In this document: piece after piece, positions 20,700 to 32,580 of the stretch
Layout: every line of letters begins with the position of its first letter
Position numbering within the stretch: the stretch's first letter is position 1
Source of the DNA: Oscheius onirici
Taxonomy: Eukaryota > Nematoda > Chromadorea > Rhabditida > Rhabditidae
Direction of reading: 5' to 3'
DNA length: 64,000 bases
NCBI GenBank assembly: GCA_932521025.1
Contig: OW051470.1
Location: 1,240,001-1,304,000, forward strand
Notes under the pieces: generated by a model
What the model saw: the letters and a program-made list of their open reading frames with translations, nothing else
Told to the model about the DNA's origin: nothing
Databases searched by the model: none
Program-made: the position numbers and the translations under genes

Positions 20700-20895
20700 T
20701 GTTGAGCTTGTTGTTTACCTGTTGAGCTTGTTCCAAAGATTCCTGGGGTTCCTGAATCTTAATTTCCAATTCAGCAAGGTATTTGACATCTTTGGTCTCT
20801 TCGTTTTCAATTTGGCCGATATTTCGTCGACATGAGGTACAGGCTCCACATATTGAATAGCCTGTGGCAGTGCCCTGCGATAAGCCTGAAGTGGG
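20700..20895 (-). pseudogene. Chimeric exon fragment of the Cys/GIY-YIG-like family
   Basis: One part matches exon 2 of the copies at 8.4/19.4 kb (GQIENEETKDVKYLAEL). It is fused directly to a piece of exon 4 of the gene at 22.06-24.18 kb. This is two paralogous lineages joined in one fragment, evidence of exon shuffling. 20896-21220 holds no supported gene. Confidence 0.7.
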
Positions 20896-21220
20896 GAGAA
20901 GCGATAGCAAAAAGTAAGTTTTGCAAGTTTTTTTTTTGAAAGACTAGCTGTGTCATTACGCTTTCTGCTGAGGCGAACCGGTGAACCTCTTTATCCTAGC
21001 TCTGGGTCACTCGTTTCTCCCACCTTTTATCAGCGTTTGAAGTGTTGAAAGACTAGCTGTGTCATTATCACTCCCGCCAAAAAGATGACAATTACCGACT
21101 CTCTTTTGTGTTTTTAAGCGCATTAATCATCATGAACAGAGTTCGCGAAAACGACATCAAAGAGTATTGGAAATAATGCATAGTAACAATGAGAACTACT
21201 ACTCTACTCTGATGGAACAA

Positions 21221-21605
21221 CTACTCTGATGGAACGCAGGACAAATGAATGGCTAGAAGGAACAGTGAAGCTGCCGAGTACTTCTCCATCCAATGTTTAA
21301 TCAGAGTCTTGTTCGGTTTATATGAAGCATTTGCTGAAAGCTGGCAGTCTGTCGCTGTCACTGTCCCTGTCACTCTGTCTCGCTGGTATCTGAAAGTCAG
21401 CATACTGGGCTAGACGGTCGCCACAGTATCCAACATAGAGGCCGTTTTCCGGAGGTGGATACTCGCTCGGATCCCGTTCTACCTGTCTAACCATCTCCCT
21501 ACATTCTGCACACCCCAAACATTCGACAAAATAAACGACGTTCTTCAACTGACAGTCACATCGATCAGTAGACCATCGGAAGTGGCAATACGGGTCTTGA
21601 CAAGC
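21221..21605 (-). pseudogene. Divergent fourth member of the Cys/GIY-YIG-like family (frame broken)
   Basis: An exon opening at 21605 reads ACQDPYCHFRW, then RCDCQLKNVVYFVECLGC, then NGLYVGYCGDRLAQ: the full signature of the family. The 3' part (NASYKPNKTLIKHWMEKY) resembles the HKHW segment but lies in another frame. Only 16 nt separate possible splice sites between the two, too short for an intron, so the gene is probably broken. A possible upstream exon (QTWTFTPPTTDQ, about 21895-21820) lies beside it. The spacing of core residues differs clearly from the other three, so this copy is old. Confidence 0.6.
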
Positions 21606-22063
21606 CTTCAAACAAAATGTATTTATGTAGGGGAAGACCTACTATTTTTTTATCTGCCGGCAGCTTGGCCAGGCCGGTCAAGCCAAATTCCGAAAGACTA
21701 AGTAAGTAAAGTTGAGAGGAGTTAATGAAGAGCTGAAAAAGTACTGATTGAGAGAGACAGAGAAGAGGGACTGAGAGACAGAAACTTCGGGAAAATTGAC
21801 TCAGAAAGTGAATCACCATTTCCATATCTCTGGTTTCAATCACGAGCTTCTTTACTTGATCAGTCGTAGGTGGAGTGAATGTCCAAGTTTGCTAAGAAAA
21901 CGTAAAAAACCTGGCGTTTCTGTCTTACCCCGTCGATACATTTTCCAAGGGTTTCTATTTGGCAAAAGCGCGGTCGCGGCAAAAGTAAACTGTCTTGTTT
22001 TTTTTCGGTCAGAATTGATAGTTTTTAACATAGATTCACTTTATTAATCATTAGTTCACTATA

Positions 22064-24178
22064 TTAGTCTTCGCGGTTTATAGAAGAACAGAGCAATTTT
22101 GTCAAAACCGCTTGCACTTGAAGAGGAAAAACTCCTCTGTAAAGAGCAATGAATTTGTAGTTCCTTCCGTTTGCCTGATAGACCCCACCATTGATAGCAG
22201 TATGCTGAGCCGAATGTTGACGTAAACATTCCGTGTTAAGAAAACTTTCTCTAAAATACAGTAAGGGATATTTGACAAAAAAAACTTACTCGGCACCGCC
22301 TTCCGCATATCCTATGTATATTCCATTGTATGGTTGCACAGCCAATTGCGTTACCCAATGTGCAGAATATTCATAAGGTAAGGACAAACGATCAGCCTCA
22401 CAAAGTAAGCACTTTGCCAGATAGACCACATTTGAAAGTCCACAGTCGCAGCGTTCATCCACGCCGTTGTCGAACCAACGAAAACGGCAAGTCCGTAGAT
22501 TTTTGCATTTTTGCGGCTGAAGCTTTCAACATATCTTTTGTAGATGAGACTAACAAGTTCATGTCCCTTAAAATTAACGTAGCTTGTTCTTCCATTTGCC
22601 AGCATATCCATTCCATGGAGCAGGTGAGACATTCCGAAGAGCTAAAATTTGGTCCGGTTCTCTTCTGTATTGACGCGAGATATCCGTCCGATGATTATGT
22701 AACTGCCCGAATAATTTAAATTCCGTTCCAGCTTTTTTATAACTGTCAGAACAGTTATGAAAACTGAAAAACGTGCCTATGTTAGAGTTCGGACGGTTAT
22801 AAAAAAGTTCGGACGTCTATACATTTTTGGACGGCAATAAACTATCGGACGGTCAAGACAGAAAATAATCTTTAGCCTCGCTAAAATATAAAATAAAAAA
22901 GAACTCACAGCTTCCAACGACTCACAGGATGCAATGTGTCGGGCTATGTGATCTGTTGCTGGGCACAAAATATCGAATATTTCGTCGACATGAGGTACAG
23001 GCTCCACATGTTGAATAGCCTGTGGCAGTGCCCTGCGATAAGCCTGAAGTGGTTTTATTTTGGACCATAGAGAACCACTCCACCCCAAGTTCGCGGCTCA
23101 GCCGTAACAGTTCGATATTGATACGTTGAATCTCCTGGTCTTTTTCCTAACAATAAGCGTATGGTCTGTTCAAAAAGAAGAGGGATTACCATAAGATTTC
23201 AGCTCTTCCCTTCGAGACCCACTAAGCACACAAACATTGGATACTCAGCCAACAAATACCAAAGTTCGCTGCGTATCTTTCAAATTTCTTGGCTGAGTAT
23301 TATACTTGGGCAGCTCGAGCCGGCTCGAGCCTGTTTTTGACCCTCGAGTCTGCTCTCTACATACAAAAATCAAATTTTTCTTAGCTTTCTGATCAGTGAT
23401 GTGCTGAAATTTCTTCTGCAAAAGTGGGTAACGATCGTTTTTAGCGTTGTTTTCTTCAGTTTTTCTCTTTTTTTTCTATTTTTCCTCGAAGAACACTGCC
23501 CAAATACACTTTCAAAAATAAACACAGTAAAAAAATGTTTTGGATAACTAACTTCGTAGTAACAAGTTTAGACAAGTCACTATTAAGAGACTTTGCTTCA
23601 GCATTCGGTAGTTCCCACACAAAGAATATATGGGGAAAGTACATAACTTTAGCACTGGAAGGGCGTTGCAAACCTGGTGTTGACTAAAAATACCTTCAAA
23701 AGAAGTTATCAGGCACTTCGGGGAATTTGAAAAAAAAACTTCATTCTGAAATTTTTGGCTTGGAGGCTCGAGCCGGACCAGTCGTCGAGCCGGCTCGGCT
23801 CGACCATGCCTCTCGAGCCTAAAAATTTCGACTCGTGCCCAAGTATACTGAGTATCCAACTTTTGCATGCTAAGTGGGTCTCGAAGGGAAGAGAAAATAA
23901 TAATTCAGTTCAATTTTGACACTTTGGTCAGTATTTGTTTTGTTTGTAGAAACTCTCTAGGCAACTTACTTGCTGAACTACCTGCAGACGCGGGAAATTG
24001 TCATTTTCAAGTTGTGTTCTTAGATTGAGATTATCCTGAAATCTTGGAGTATTTCTTCGATTCAACAATGTAAACTTACCAGTAGCAGTTCATCAACACG
24101 TCGCTGCAGGGCCTGAACATCGTTTCTTGGATCAATAGCTGGATTTTCGTTGTTCTCCCAATTGTCGTTCGCATCCAT
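22064..24178 (-). CDS. Unrecognised Cys-rich, GIY-YIG-like protein, divergent copy 3 (7 exons, 287 aa)
   Basis: Exons 24178-24080, 24035-23970, 23146-23084, 23043-22909, 22641-22555, 22516-22290 and 22250-22064 join in phase. Two introns are only 40 and 38 nt. The N-terminus is coiled-coil-like (NDVQALQRRVDELLL, EIQRINIELLRLSREL) and is followed by a segment rich in hydrophobic residues and histidine. The core reads CKNLRTCRFRW, RCDCGLSNVVYLAKCLLC, then NGIYIGYAEG, and near the end YKFIALYRGVFPLQV, matching SYRFIALYKG in copies 1 and 2. The 0.8-kb second intron is filled by two nested mobile elements. The N-terminal exons are unrelated to those of copies 1 and 2, so the shared part is the C-terminal module. 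Confidence 0.7.
23159..23905. mobile_element. Nested elements: TATGGTCTGTTC MITE split by a TACTTGGGC element
   Basis: The MITE starts GTATGGTCTGTTCAAAAAG near 23159. It is interrupted after TTGGCTGAGTAT by TATACTTGGGC...CCCAAGTATA (23301-23847), then resumes ACTGAGTATCCAAC and ends near 23905. 7168-7849 has the same left half with the same junction. Confidence 0.75.
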
Positions 24179-25256
24179 GCCAAAAATCTGAAGGGTTATT
24201 ACGTTAAATTAAAAGTGTCGTGAACATGCTGCATGGCTAACAATTTTGAACTTATTCATAAGCACAGTTATAAAGTTATCGGGAACTCGTCGAAATATAT
24301 CGATAGGTCTTCGGAAAGGAAGAAGCGATAGCAAAAAGTAAGTTTTGCTTATCTGGTAGTATTTCACCACTGTTTCCGCCTTATCAGATGAAAACAGGGT
24401 TGAAAACGACATCCCGCCACTTTGTACAAACATATTTTGAAATTGCAGAGACCAGTGTTGCGGTTCTGGATTCAGTGGGAATCAAACAGTAGACCTATGA
24501 AAGAAAAAAAAGGGGGGGGGGGCAGGAAAAATTTAGGAGAAAGCTAGCTCAAGTGCCGGAAGGCATCATTGCATCCCGTAGCCATGTGTTAGCAATGCTT
24601 ATGCCCTAGACAGTCCAGATGATGTAGCTGTAGACTTGAGAGAAACGGAGTCTCTTTAGGAAAACCGTAACTAAAGAAATGACAAGGATATCAGTATTAT
24701 GTTCATTCACAGTACTGGGATAGGTAAGAGTGGGAGAGGGATTGGATGTAGCAAGAGAGACCCCTGCTTCAGATCATTGTTAGATTCCGACTCTTCCGAC
24801 TTCAGCTGGAAATTTCTGGTGCACTTGCAGCATTTACTTTCACAGTGACTTATTTTCAAAGTTATGGACACGATTCCGAAGAACGAAGAAGCCATGAAGA
24901 AAGGATTGATTGGCATCTTATGTGGCATCACGTGGTGTCCCTCATGTTAGGGACACCCCGTTACTCATGTTTTCCCATCCAGTGCTCAAATCACGGTGGC
25001 TTCATTTCCTCTAAGGAACGATAAAGGCAGGCTCTTTCATGTTGAAAACTACCAACCAACCTTCTCGCTTAAAGCGTTCATCTTCTTCTCTGACATGTCA
25101 GAACTTGTCAAGACACTACTTCGCTTTCCGACTTGTCAAAACTTGTCAAGGCTGTATCTCACGCTTCTAGTCATTTCAAGAGTGCTGTGACTAAATTTGG
25201 TTCTTCTCTTTCAAGGTAACAGTCCTTTTTTATTCCCTCAACAATTTTCTCATTAG
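24179..25256. other. Intergenic region, no supported gene
   Basis: It holds a minus-strand ORF at 24707-24931 (starts MMPHKMPINPFF, hydrophobic start, three clustered cysteines) that could be a small secreted protein but has no other support. A G9 run lies near 24514. A short word (GGAAGAAGCGATAGCAAAAAGT) at 24317 repeats 20895-20916. Confidence 0.4.
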
Positions 25257-26447
25257 ATGAATACAAGTCTCATGGTCTGCTGTCCCCGATGCTCTGTCTC
25301 GAGTCAGCTGTTCTCCTTTGATGAGCTGAGAGAGCACGTGGCCAAGGAGCACCTGGAGATGCCCTCTCTCTTCAATTGTCCCCACTGCCAGGCCGGATTC
25401 ATCTCTCCACAGCAGGCTCTTCACCACATCCGGACAACCTGCTCCATTCAGAAGCAGTATCTGGTGAGGCCTTTCTCCCTCTTCTCTTATTGATTCTACT
25501 TTTCAGACCATGGGTTTCATGAAGAATCTGCTCTCCATGGACAGCTCCTTCTTCAAAGAACTATTTGTGATCGAGAGCGAAGCCATTCGGAATCTCTTGT
25601 CCGTTGGCTCAGTCCCTGTCTCTCCATCTTCTCCTCTGGTCGAGGATCGTGAGAAAGAAGGCTCCCAGGAAAAGCCACCGGCTGAGAGTGATGAAAGAAA
25701 CTCTCCGGAATTGCCACCGAGGAAGCTGAAAATTGGTGGGTTTTTTGACTGTACCCTATCTCTTTGTCCCTCTGTCTTTCTGTCCATCTGTCCCTCATTT
25801 TCTCTGACGCTCCTCTTCTCTCTACTGTAACTCTTCTCTTCAGAGCCATGCGACAGTTCCACAATCTCGACCATCACCCTCTCCACATCCCAGCCTCCCA
25901 AGGACTGCCCTGTCTCGTCCAGAAGGTCCAGAAAGAGAGCTCGTCGCTCTGAAACGGCCCCAGTTGAGACGAAGAGGCAGAAGACGGACGATCAGCCAAT
26001 GGAAAAGAAGTCTCTTCTATCTTCTGCAAATCGCGACGCTGAACGTCTGAAGGACTGGGAGACGATCCAGAAGGACAAGGACATCATTGAGAGGGGCTGC
26101 AAAGGCACCGTCAAGTGGTACTCGGTCAGAGACCGTTACGGATTCATTTCCCGCTCCGACGGACAAGGCGACGTCTTCGTCCATCAGATGGCCATCGCAA
26201 AATCTACCGTCGAGAACCCTCTGCTTCGGAGCCTTGGTACGTTTTTTAATGATTTTTTTACAAGAATAATATGATTTTAGCCGCCGACCAAGAAGTCGAG
26301 TTTGATGTTCTCAGGGGAAAGAATGGTCTCGAAGCCGGCAACGTCACGGGACCGAATAAAGAAGTTGCCAAGTGTTCCACGTACCGCCGTGCTCCGCGCA
26401 GTCGAAACAGGAGGGGGAACATGACCTATGTTTTTACTTCAATTTAA
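25257..26447 (+). CDS. Zinc-finger plus cold-shock-domain (Y-box-like) RNA-binding protein, 331 aa
   Basis: Exons 25257-25463, 25507-25735, 25844-26236 and 26281-26447 join in phase. Residues 8-65 carry two zinc-finger-like motifs: C-x2-C-x12-H-x4-H (CCPRC...HVAKEH) and C-x2-C...H-x4-C (CPHC...HIRTTC). A Ser/Pro/Lys-rich linker with a basic patch (RRSRKRARR) follows. Then comes one cold-shock domain, KGTVKWYSVRDRYGFISRSD, DVFVHQMAI, EVEFDVLRGKNGLEA and VTGPN, with RNP1 (YGFI) and RNP2 (VFVH) intact. The tail is short and basic. Cold-shock proteins bind mRNA and regulate its use. C2H2 fingers before the domain are unusual for Y-box proteins, and LIN-28 has its fingers after it. TTCTCATTAG immediately before the ATG could be a trans-splice acceptor. 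Confidence 0.85.
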
Positions 26448-26980
26448 TAAAAAAAACTGGAATCAATCTTGATACGTTCCTGCCCCTCTTCGTCTTTTCG
26501 TTCCAGCAGTTTAAATTGCACACACCGAGAGCGATTCCACTCTTAGGAATGTGGCGTGACTGCTGACAGTGCCTGGCAACAATCTCACTTCCCCTCTTCC
26601 TAAAACTACCGATTTCCCTCTCAATTTAGATGCTACCGTTACTCGTTTGAAGGACCCAAGAATAAAACTCAAAAACTCTTCATAACTCGGTCAAAATGGG
26701 CGTAATCACTTACAAACGGGAGGAGGAGAAGAATTGTGGGGAATACGCACATACAGAGGGAGAGAAAAGTGTATACATCGTGGGAGGAGTACTGTATATT
26801 ATGACCGGCACAAGAGCCCCCAAACACTATTGTCAGAGGAAGAAAAATCACATATTCGCACACGGATTAAACACAGACAGGGTTTGTTTAAAGGACTGAG
26901 CATAAGAGGAGGATATGGCTACAAAAAACGGAGAGATTTTCGGGGTTAAATTGGCAGTAAAATGAAAAACTTGATTGAAA
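26448..26980. other. Convergent intergenic region
   Basis: 3' flanks of the cold-shock gene (+) and the cullin gene (-). An AATAAA-type signal lies near 26661. I see no other gene. Confidence 0.5.
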
Positions 26981-29900
26981 TTAGGCCAGATATTGGTACT
27001 CGTCATGCTTATCCGTTCGCTGAATGTACATCTTGTCGATCAGATCCTCGATACACTTCTTCACAAGCGGCAGTTCCGGCTTGAAGCGGTTCTTTATCTG
27101 GTCCATCACCTGAAATTTGACGTATGAGTTTGAAAAGAGGAAGAGGCCACGAAGGAATTTTCGATTCTATTCCTATTCGGTACAGCATTTTCTGATATGT
27201 ACGAAGGTTTTTTTTTCTCAGTTATTATATTTTGTAAAACTGGTCGTTTTCTTGCCAGTAATGTGGGAAATAGGGGCAAATGAATCCAACGAAATGTTCA
27301 AAGGTTTGAAATGAAGTGCTTTTCTAGCTCAAGTTAGTTTGCCATTCTCAATCGTATTTGAAGCTACACGTCTCTTTCCAAACTCCAAATAAAAACTAGT
27401 CTTTCCCCAACTCCCCTCGAAAAAAATAGCCAAAAAAGCTCACCTCAGTGACGAGCTGCGTATGCTTGAGTACTTTCCTCGTCTTCATGATTCGAACGAC
27501 GGCGCACTCGACGTAATATTTTCGATCTTGAGTTACAGTATGATTCACAGTTTCCGCTTCTTTTTCGGTTTGTTTAGTGTTCTGGACGACGGGAAGCTTC
27601 AATTTCATGCGACGGCTCGTAAAGGCGGCATTTACGCTCAGAATGGACTTTGCTGTCAGCTCCTGAACGTTTTGAAGCTTTTTTTTGTAAATTTTAAAAA
27701 TACCTTGTCCTCACAGGTAAGAAGACTCTGACCGACGAGCGTCTGACAAATTTTGAGAATGAGATCGCCCGTAATTCCGACAGAGGCACTGATTTCCGAG
27801 ACCTAAAATTCAAGGTTTTTGACTAAAAGAAAGATGAACATTATAATATTTCTTGCATAAAAATGACTAAAAAACGTACGGGAAGAGACTCGCGATGATT
27901 GAAGATGAGCAGAACGCTTATTTGGAAGAGAGAGCCCGATATCAGGTAGTCTCTGTCGAACTGGTTGCAACGGATTTCGCCTGGAAAAAAAAGTGATGAT
28001 TAAACTGTTAAAAGTGTAGAAATAGACGTGCAATTTATAACCAAAAAAACGTGGAAAAAAATTCTTGCCTGAACACGAATTATAGAGCCATGTAAGTCTC
28101 CTTCCATTGTACTTTTGCACATAATAGTCCTGGAACTTGTCTGTCGCCATTTTCAGCTGTACTGGGAGCACATATCCCACTGATTCGACGTGAGCCGGCG
28201 GAGTTCCACTTCCTCCGGCTGTTGGTGGCGTCAGCGGCCATGATCCAGCAGTCAAGACGTACGGCGACATGGTAAATTTGAAGCTACAGCCCTCCTTTTT
28301 GAGGAATTCATCAAAATCCGTGTGTAGCTCGGAACAGAGACCGATATCCGTAAACATGCGCGTCAGCTTGGATGTGAATTCGTAGCCACATGCCGCTTTG
28401 AGCTTGTTAATCATGCTCTCTTCGCTATCCATCGAGAGGGAGGTGCTGTTTATCAGACGGCTGCTGAGCATTTTGGCGTAAAACTTCTGGAAGACGTCTT
28501 TGTCCTCAATGTAGCGGAAAATGACGATGGCACGACTCAGACAGTGATCCATATCGACTTCCGGCAACTGTTTGGTATTCTTGCGGAGCAGGGCGTCGCA
28601 GTAGCGGGCTAACTAAAGGTTTGTGATTTTAGAAGTGGGGAAAAAGAGACTGACTCGTTCACTGGCCTTTGGGGATGGCTGGGCTCGATCGGGGCGCGTA
28701 TTGACGACGGTTTGGAGAGCCTGGAAGTTGGATATAAGTAAATTTAAAAAAAAGTATGGGGAATTTGCCCGAAACCGATATGAAACAGGATTTTTGGTAA
28801 GAGAGATAAACACAGTTCAAAGTCCAGCTGTGAGCGAAATTCAGATGGACAAGGGACGAATTCCCTGACTGTTACATCCTTTTCGCATCTCCATTTTCAT
28901 CAATTTTAATCGGACAAAATGGCAAAAAAAGAACAAAAAGCTTACCTTATCCAGAGCGCTGTTGAACTCTCCGTCATCGGCAAAGACGGAAGCCTTTAGC
29001 TCATTGTAACGGTCGTAGACTTGAAGGACGTTTTCGACGAATTGGTTGTGGATGTTCTCTCCCGTCAGATTGTTCACAGACTGCAAATACTAAAGTTAGG
29101 GCCAAGAATAATAGTTCTTTAGTTAAAAGCCGGAAATTTTCGCGTTTTGAGCTTAAAAAGTAGCTGAACTAACCTCTAGGCCCTTTCTCTTGACGTATTC
29201 CTGGAATTCGCGGACCATTACACTCAATCCGTTCTCTATCGGCTTCATCAGACGGTACATGTTCTTCAGGTCCTCCTTTTCCTCATTTTTGATCAGCTCG
29301 GCGCAGACGCCGTTGAGTTTTTCTTTGTGAGCCGAAACCATGACGTTCTGACAAAGCTTGACGACCTTCTCGACGGTGCTTTTATGAACGTAGCCGCTGC
29401 TTCGAGTCTTCTCCTCGTCGATTATTTTGATCACCTGCAAATGAGGGGTTTTTAAACATAGAAACAGTAGGGAAAGAATCAGATTTGGGTAACTTTTGGA
29501 CTTGAAGCTGAAGAAGGTTTTGAAAAAGATTGATGCAAAATAGAGCCGAGGTGACAACTTTTGAAGCGATATTTGGATGCTTTCTAACAAGTTGAAAAGT
29601 TTCTATCAGTAGATATGCCATTCTTGCTCAGAACTTTGCGGCTCTTTGGAAGAGGTAGTGAATTTCTGTCACAAGTTCGAAAGATACCGAATAGTTTTAC
29701 GTTCCCAATCTTTCCAAGATTTTGGTAGAGACCTTCGTAAAGAAACCGAATAATGATTTTTCTACAAGATGTCTATCGACACGTCCGATTACTTCTGCTG
29801 GTAAATAGTCAACAAAACATGCGGATCCTAGTTCGACTAACAGAAATATGTGTGAATCTTTCAATTTTTCCAGATAAAAAATAACGCTGATTTATAGTTA

Positions 29901-31167
29901 CAGACCGAAAGAATGTTTCAGTTACCGGATGCCAACTTTCCATGCAAGACGACTTCAGCACGGTTTCTCAAATCTTTCACTCAAAATCGTAGAATTTCTA
30001 AAATGAAAAAAAAGAAAACCCACCGCTTCCATATAACGGCTACAGGTCAAATCCGACAGCAGCTGATGAGCCAGCTGCGTGTAGTGTTGTTCCGTCTCTT
30101 TGAGGAAGGGCAGCTCGAATTCTGCCTGATAGAAATCCTTGGTGACGTCGTGCTTGCTCGCGATGAGATCATAAGTCGAGGCGCTTTCTTCAAAGTCGTG
30201 CTGTTCGACCTAAATTATCAATTTTCACCGATTTTAAAGCGAAAATAACACTTTTAAGCCAAATTTCTCTAAAATAGTCAACAAACCTGCACTAGAGACA
30301 TGATAACGTCTTGAGCGATGCTCTTGTTCATCGGCGGCTTGCCATTTCGGTCCTCCGCGATGGCCTGGAGCAGCAGAACGAGTAGCTTGTCCAGAATGGG
30401 GCGGACGAGCCGCTGCTTCCAGATATCGAGGGCCATACTGCCGACCTCCTTCAGGTCGTTCTTGATCAGGTAGCTGTCGTACTGACGGGCCAAATCGGGG
30501 TCGAGAGTACGTTTCTGCTTCACGTATTGCTTGTTTAGGTACCTAGAAATAGGAGAATTGAGAAGGGAAAAAAAGTAGGCAGTTTTTCGTCTTTCTATCA
30601 ATTTGAACAAAATTCGAGCCAAATTTCAGTAAAAAGCTTGTAAGTTCTAAGGATTGAGCCCTTTATATGATCTTTGACCCTAAAGACCTCGTTTTTCTTC
30701 AAAGACTTACCCAAAGAGCATGTGAACGTAGAGAGCTCCTTGATAGAATATCTTCCACATGTGGGCGTACGTTTGAAGCAGTTGGTCATTTGGCACGGTT
30801 TGGATGCTCTGGAATAACAAGAAATTAATAAAACTACATTTCCAGCAAATTTAAAGCCCAAGAACCAAATTCTTACCGTCCTGAGCTCCTCCACATGATC
30901 CTCTATGCACTTGACGAGTGAATTGTACAGCTTGTCGCTCATCGGCTCGGGAATCGCCACGCAGATGTTGTAGACATCGCTAAAATGAATAAATTGATGA
31001 CAAATATGTGAAATCTGAAAATTTAGCGAAAAATGGATTTACCTGAACTTGTGATCCCAGTCCTTCTTCGGGAACGGCTGAAGCTGGATGATGTTGACGA
31101 CGCTGCGGCGCAGATCGCCCCAGACCTTGTTAAAGTCCACCGGCTGTGGACGAAGGGCATATGTCAT
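26981..31167 (-). CDS. cul-2: Cullin, CUL2 type (13 exons, 773 aa)
   Basis: Exons: 31167-31043, 30979-30877, 30808-30711, 30542-30287, 30209-30024, 29434-29174, 29080-28946, 28720-28655, 28612-28069, 27980-27880, 27802-27704, 27662-27444, 27109-26981. All phases agree. Cullins scaffold RING ubiquitin ligases. CUL2 holds elongin B/C and VHL- or ZIF-1-type substrate receptors at its N-terminal helices and RBX1 at its C-terminus. Seen here: cullin repeats (exons 1-7), the cullin-homology block YIEDKDVFQKFYAKMLSSRL and MDSEESMINKLKAACGYEFT, and the neddylation motif VRIMKTRKVLKH with acceptor lysine about K718. The C-terminus ends DEYQYLA. NLTGENIHNQFVENVL and SLSMDSEE favour CUL2 over CUL1. Intron 9 has a GC donor (GCAAGA). 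A glycine/proline insert (TPPTAGGSGTPP) lies in the homology domain. Confidence 0.9.
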
Positions 31168-32508
31168 ACTTCTGAACGCTGTTTTGTTGGAAAAGTAAGG
31201 AAAACTTTAAAGAAAAAACGGAAGACAGGGGTAAAGTTGAAAGAAAAAGGCTGATTTTCAAGATTCAGTTGACTTTGGAGGCGATCTTGTTACAGAGGTT
31301 CCTGGTGTTACGACTGCTCAAATAAATAGATAGAGAGGAAAATATGAGAAACTCTGAGGCAAGAAACGTGCTTGGTGCTCAAAAAAATGTAGAGCTGTCA
31401 AATTCCAACACCAGATGGAAATGGTGAGAAAAGAAGAAAATTATGGCCAACAGTCGGCTGATCAGCCATGGCGATATGAAAACGCAACGTGAAGAAATAA
31501 ACGATGACTGTGCTTGCATTAGTGTTATGATCTATGACTAAGTGTTCATTTTTGACCGATTGCATGGTTTCAGCCAAAGCCCATGAAGGAAACTAAGTTT
31601 AGAAGGCAAGCAAGGACCTGACACCGAAAACGAGTGAGTTCAACTTTATGCTGTCTTACAAGATTCCTTCGACAATTATCGGTGTAGGGCTGTTTAACAA
31701 TTGCTTTGCGACTAATTTCACAAAAAAATAGTTAGAAAACTGTCTAACAATGGAGAAAATGACAGGAAAGTCAGGAAAAGAAGAATGCTCCTCCTTGAGA
31801 AAATGGGCGCGGTTTCTCGGAGAATTTGAAGTTCAAAAATTCTGTTTCTTTTTCATTATTTTCTCATTTTCTTTTCGTTTCAATGATTTTTTTTTTGCTT
31901 TCTTTCAGAAAAGTTAAAGAATTCAAGAGAAAAATGAATATAAACGAGCCAAAATGGCTTATTCACCGAAAGAAACGATGCCTTCATTAGTTTTGTAAGG
32001 AATCATTTAGTTTTCGGGCGAAGTTTTAGCTCTCTTCTCTTTTTCTCACCTACTTTTCACTTTTTTTGCTGACAAATACCTGAAAAGTAAAAGAAAAACT
32101 AAAGGAAAGCGTCTAGCATGACGTCTGACTAACAGATGGGCGGCCACTCTCCTCTTCCAGCTGATTTCTCTTTCTAATCTCCCCAAAAACTGCTCGAAAC
32201 TGATCGAAAAATACAGGAAAACAAGCAAAGAAGTGATTGATTAAAGGACTGACAATGATTTGAGCAAAGACTCTTGACGGAGCTCAAGAGGTCTCTTCCG
32301 TGGAGCGTGGATCAAAACAAGCATATTTTTCAACAAAAAAGCATTGGAAATGAGAGAAAACAGCTGAGAAACGATAAAAAACAGGAAGGAGACATATCCA
32401 CGTGGGTTTTCGGAGTCGAAAGGCGGGTGTAAAATGTCCAAAACTGGTCCTTTCAGCGCTCCATTGGCAAGCAGAGATAGTCATGCACCCCTGACAGCAG
32501 CGCTTTCG
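31168..32508. other. Cullin promoter side; no supported gene
   Basis: AT-rich sequence with short ORFs of at most 76 codons and no coherent splice pattern. I see nothing that explains it beyond regulatory sequence for the cullin. Confidence 0.4.
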
Positions 32509-32580
32509 GCCCACGTAGTATAGTGGTTAGTACTCCACGTTGTGGCCGTGGCGACGCTGGTTCGATTCCAGCCGTGGGCA
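32509..32580 (+). tRNA. tRNA-His (GTG)
   Basis: The 7-bp acceptor stem GCCCACG/CGTGGGC is perfect. The D arm contains TAGTATAGTGGTTAGTA (A box). The anticodon stem CCACG/CGTGG encloses the loop TTGTGGC, giving anticodon GTG. The T arm is GCTGG-TTCGATT-CCAGC (B box), and the discriminator base is A580. It has no intron. As usual for eukaryotes, the 5' G(-1) would be added after transcription, although the genomic base at 32508 is also G. A short T run for Pol III termination lies just downstream. Confidence 0.97.

Noticed and set aside
6940-24178. Bacterial or viral contamination as the source of the repeat-rich region
   Set aside because: Genes there have nematode-type introns, and their repeats also occur in the flanking ordinary genes.
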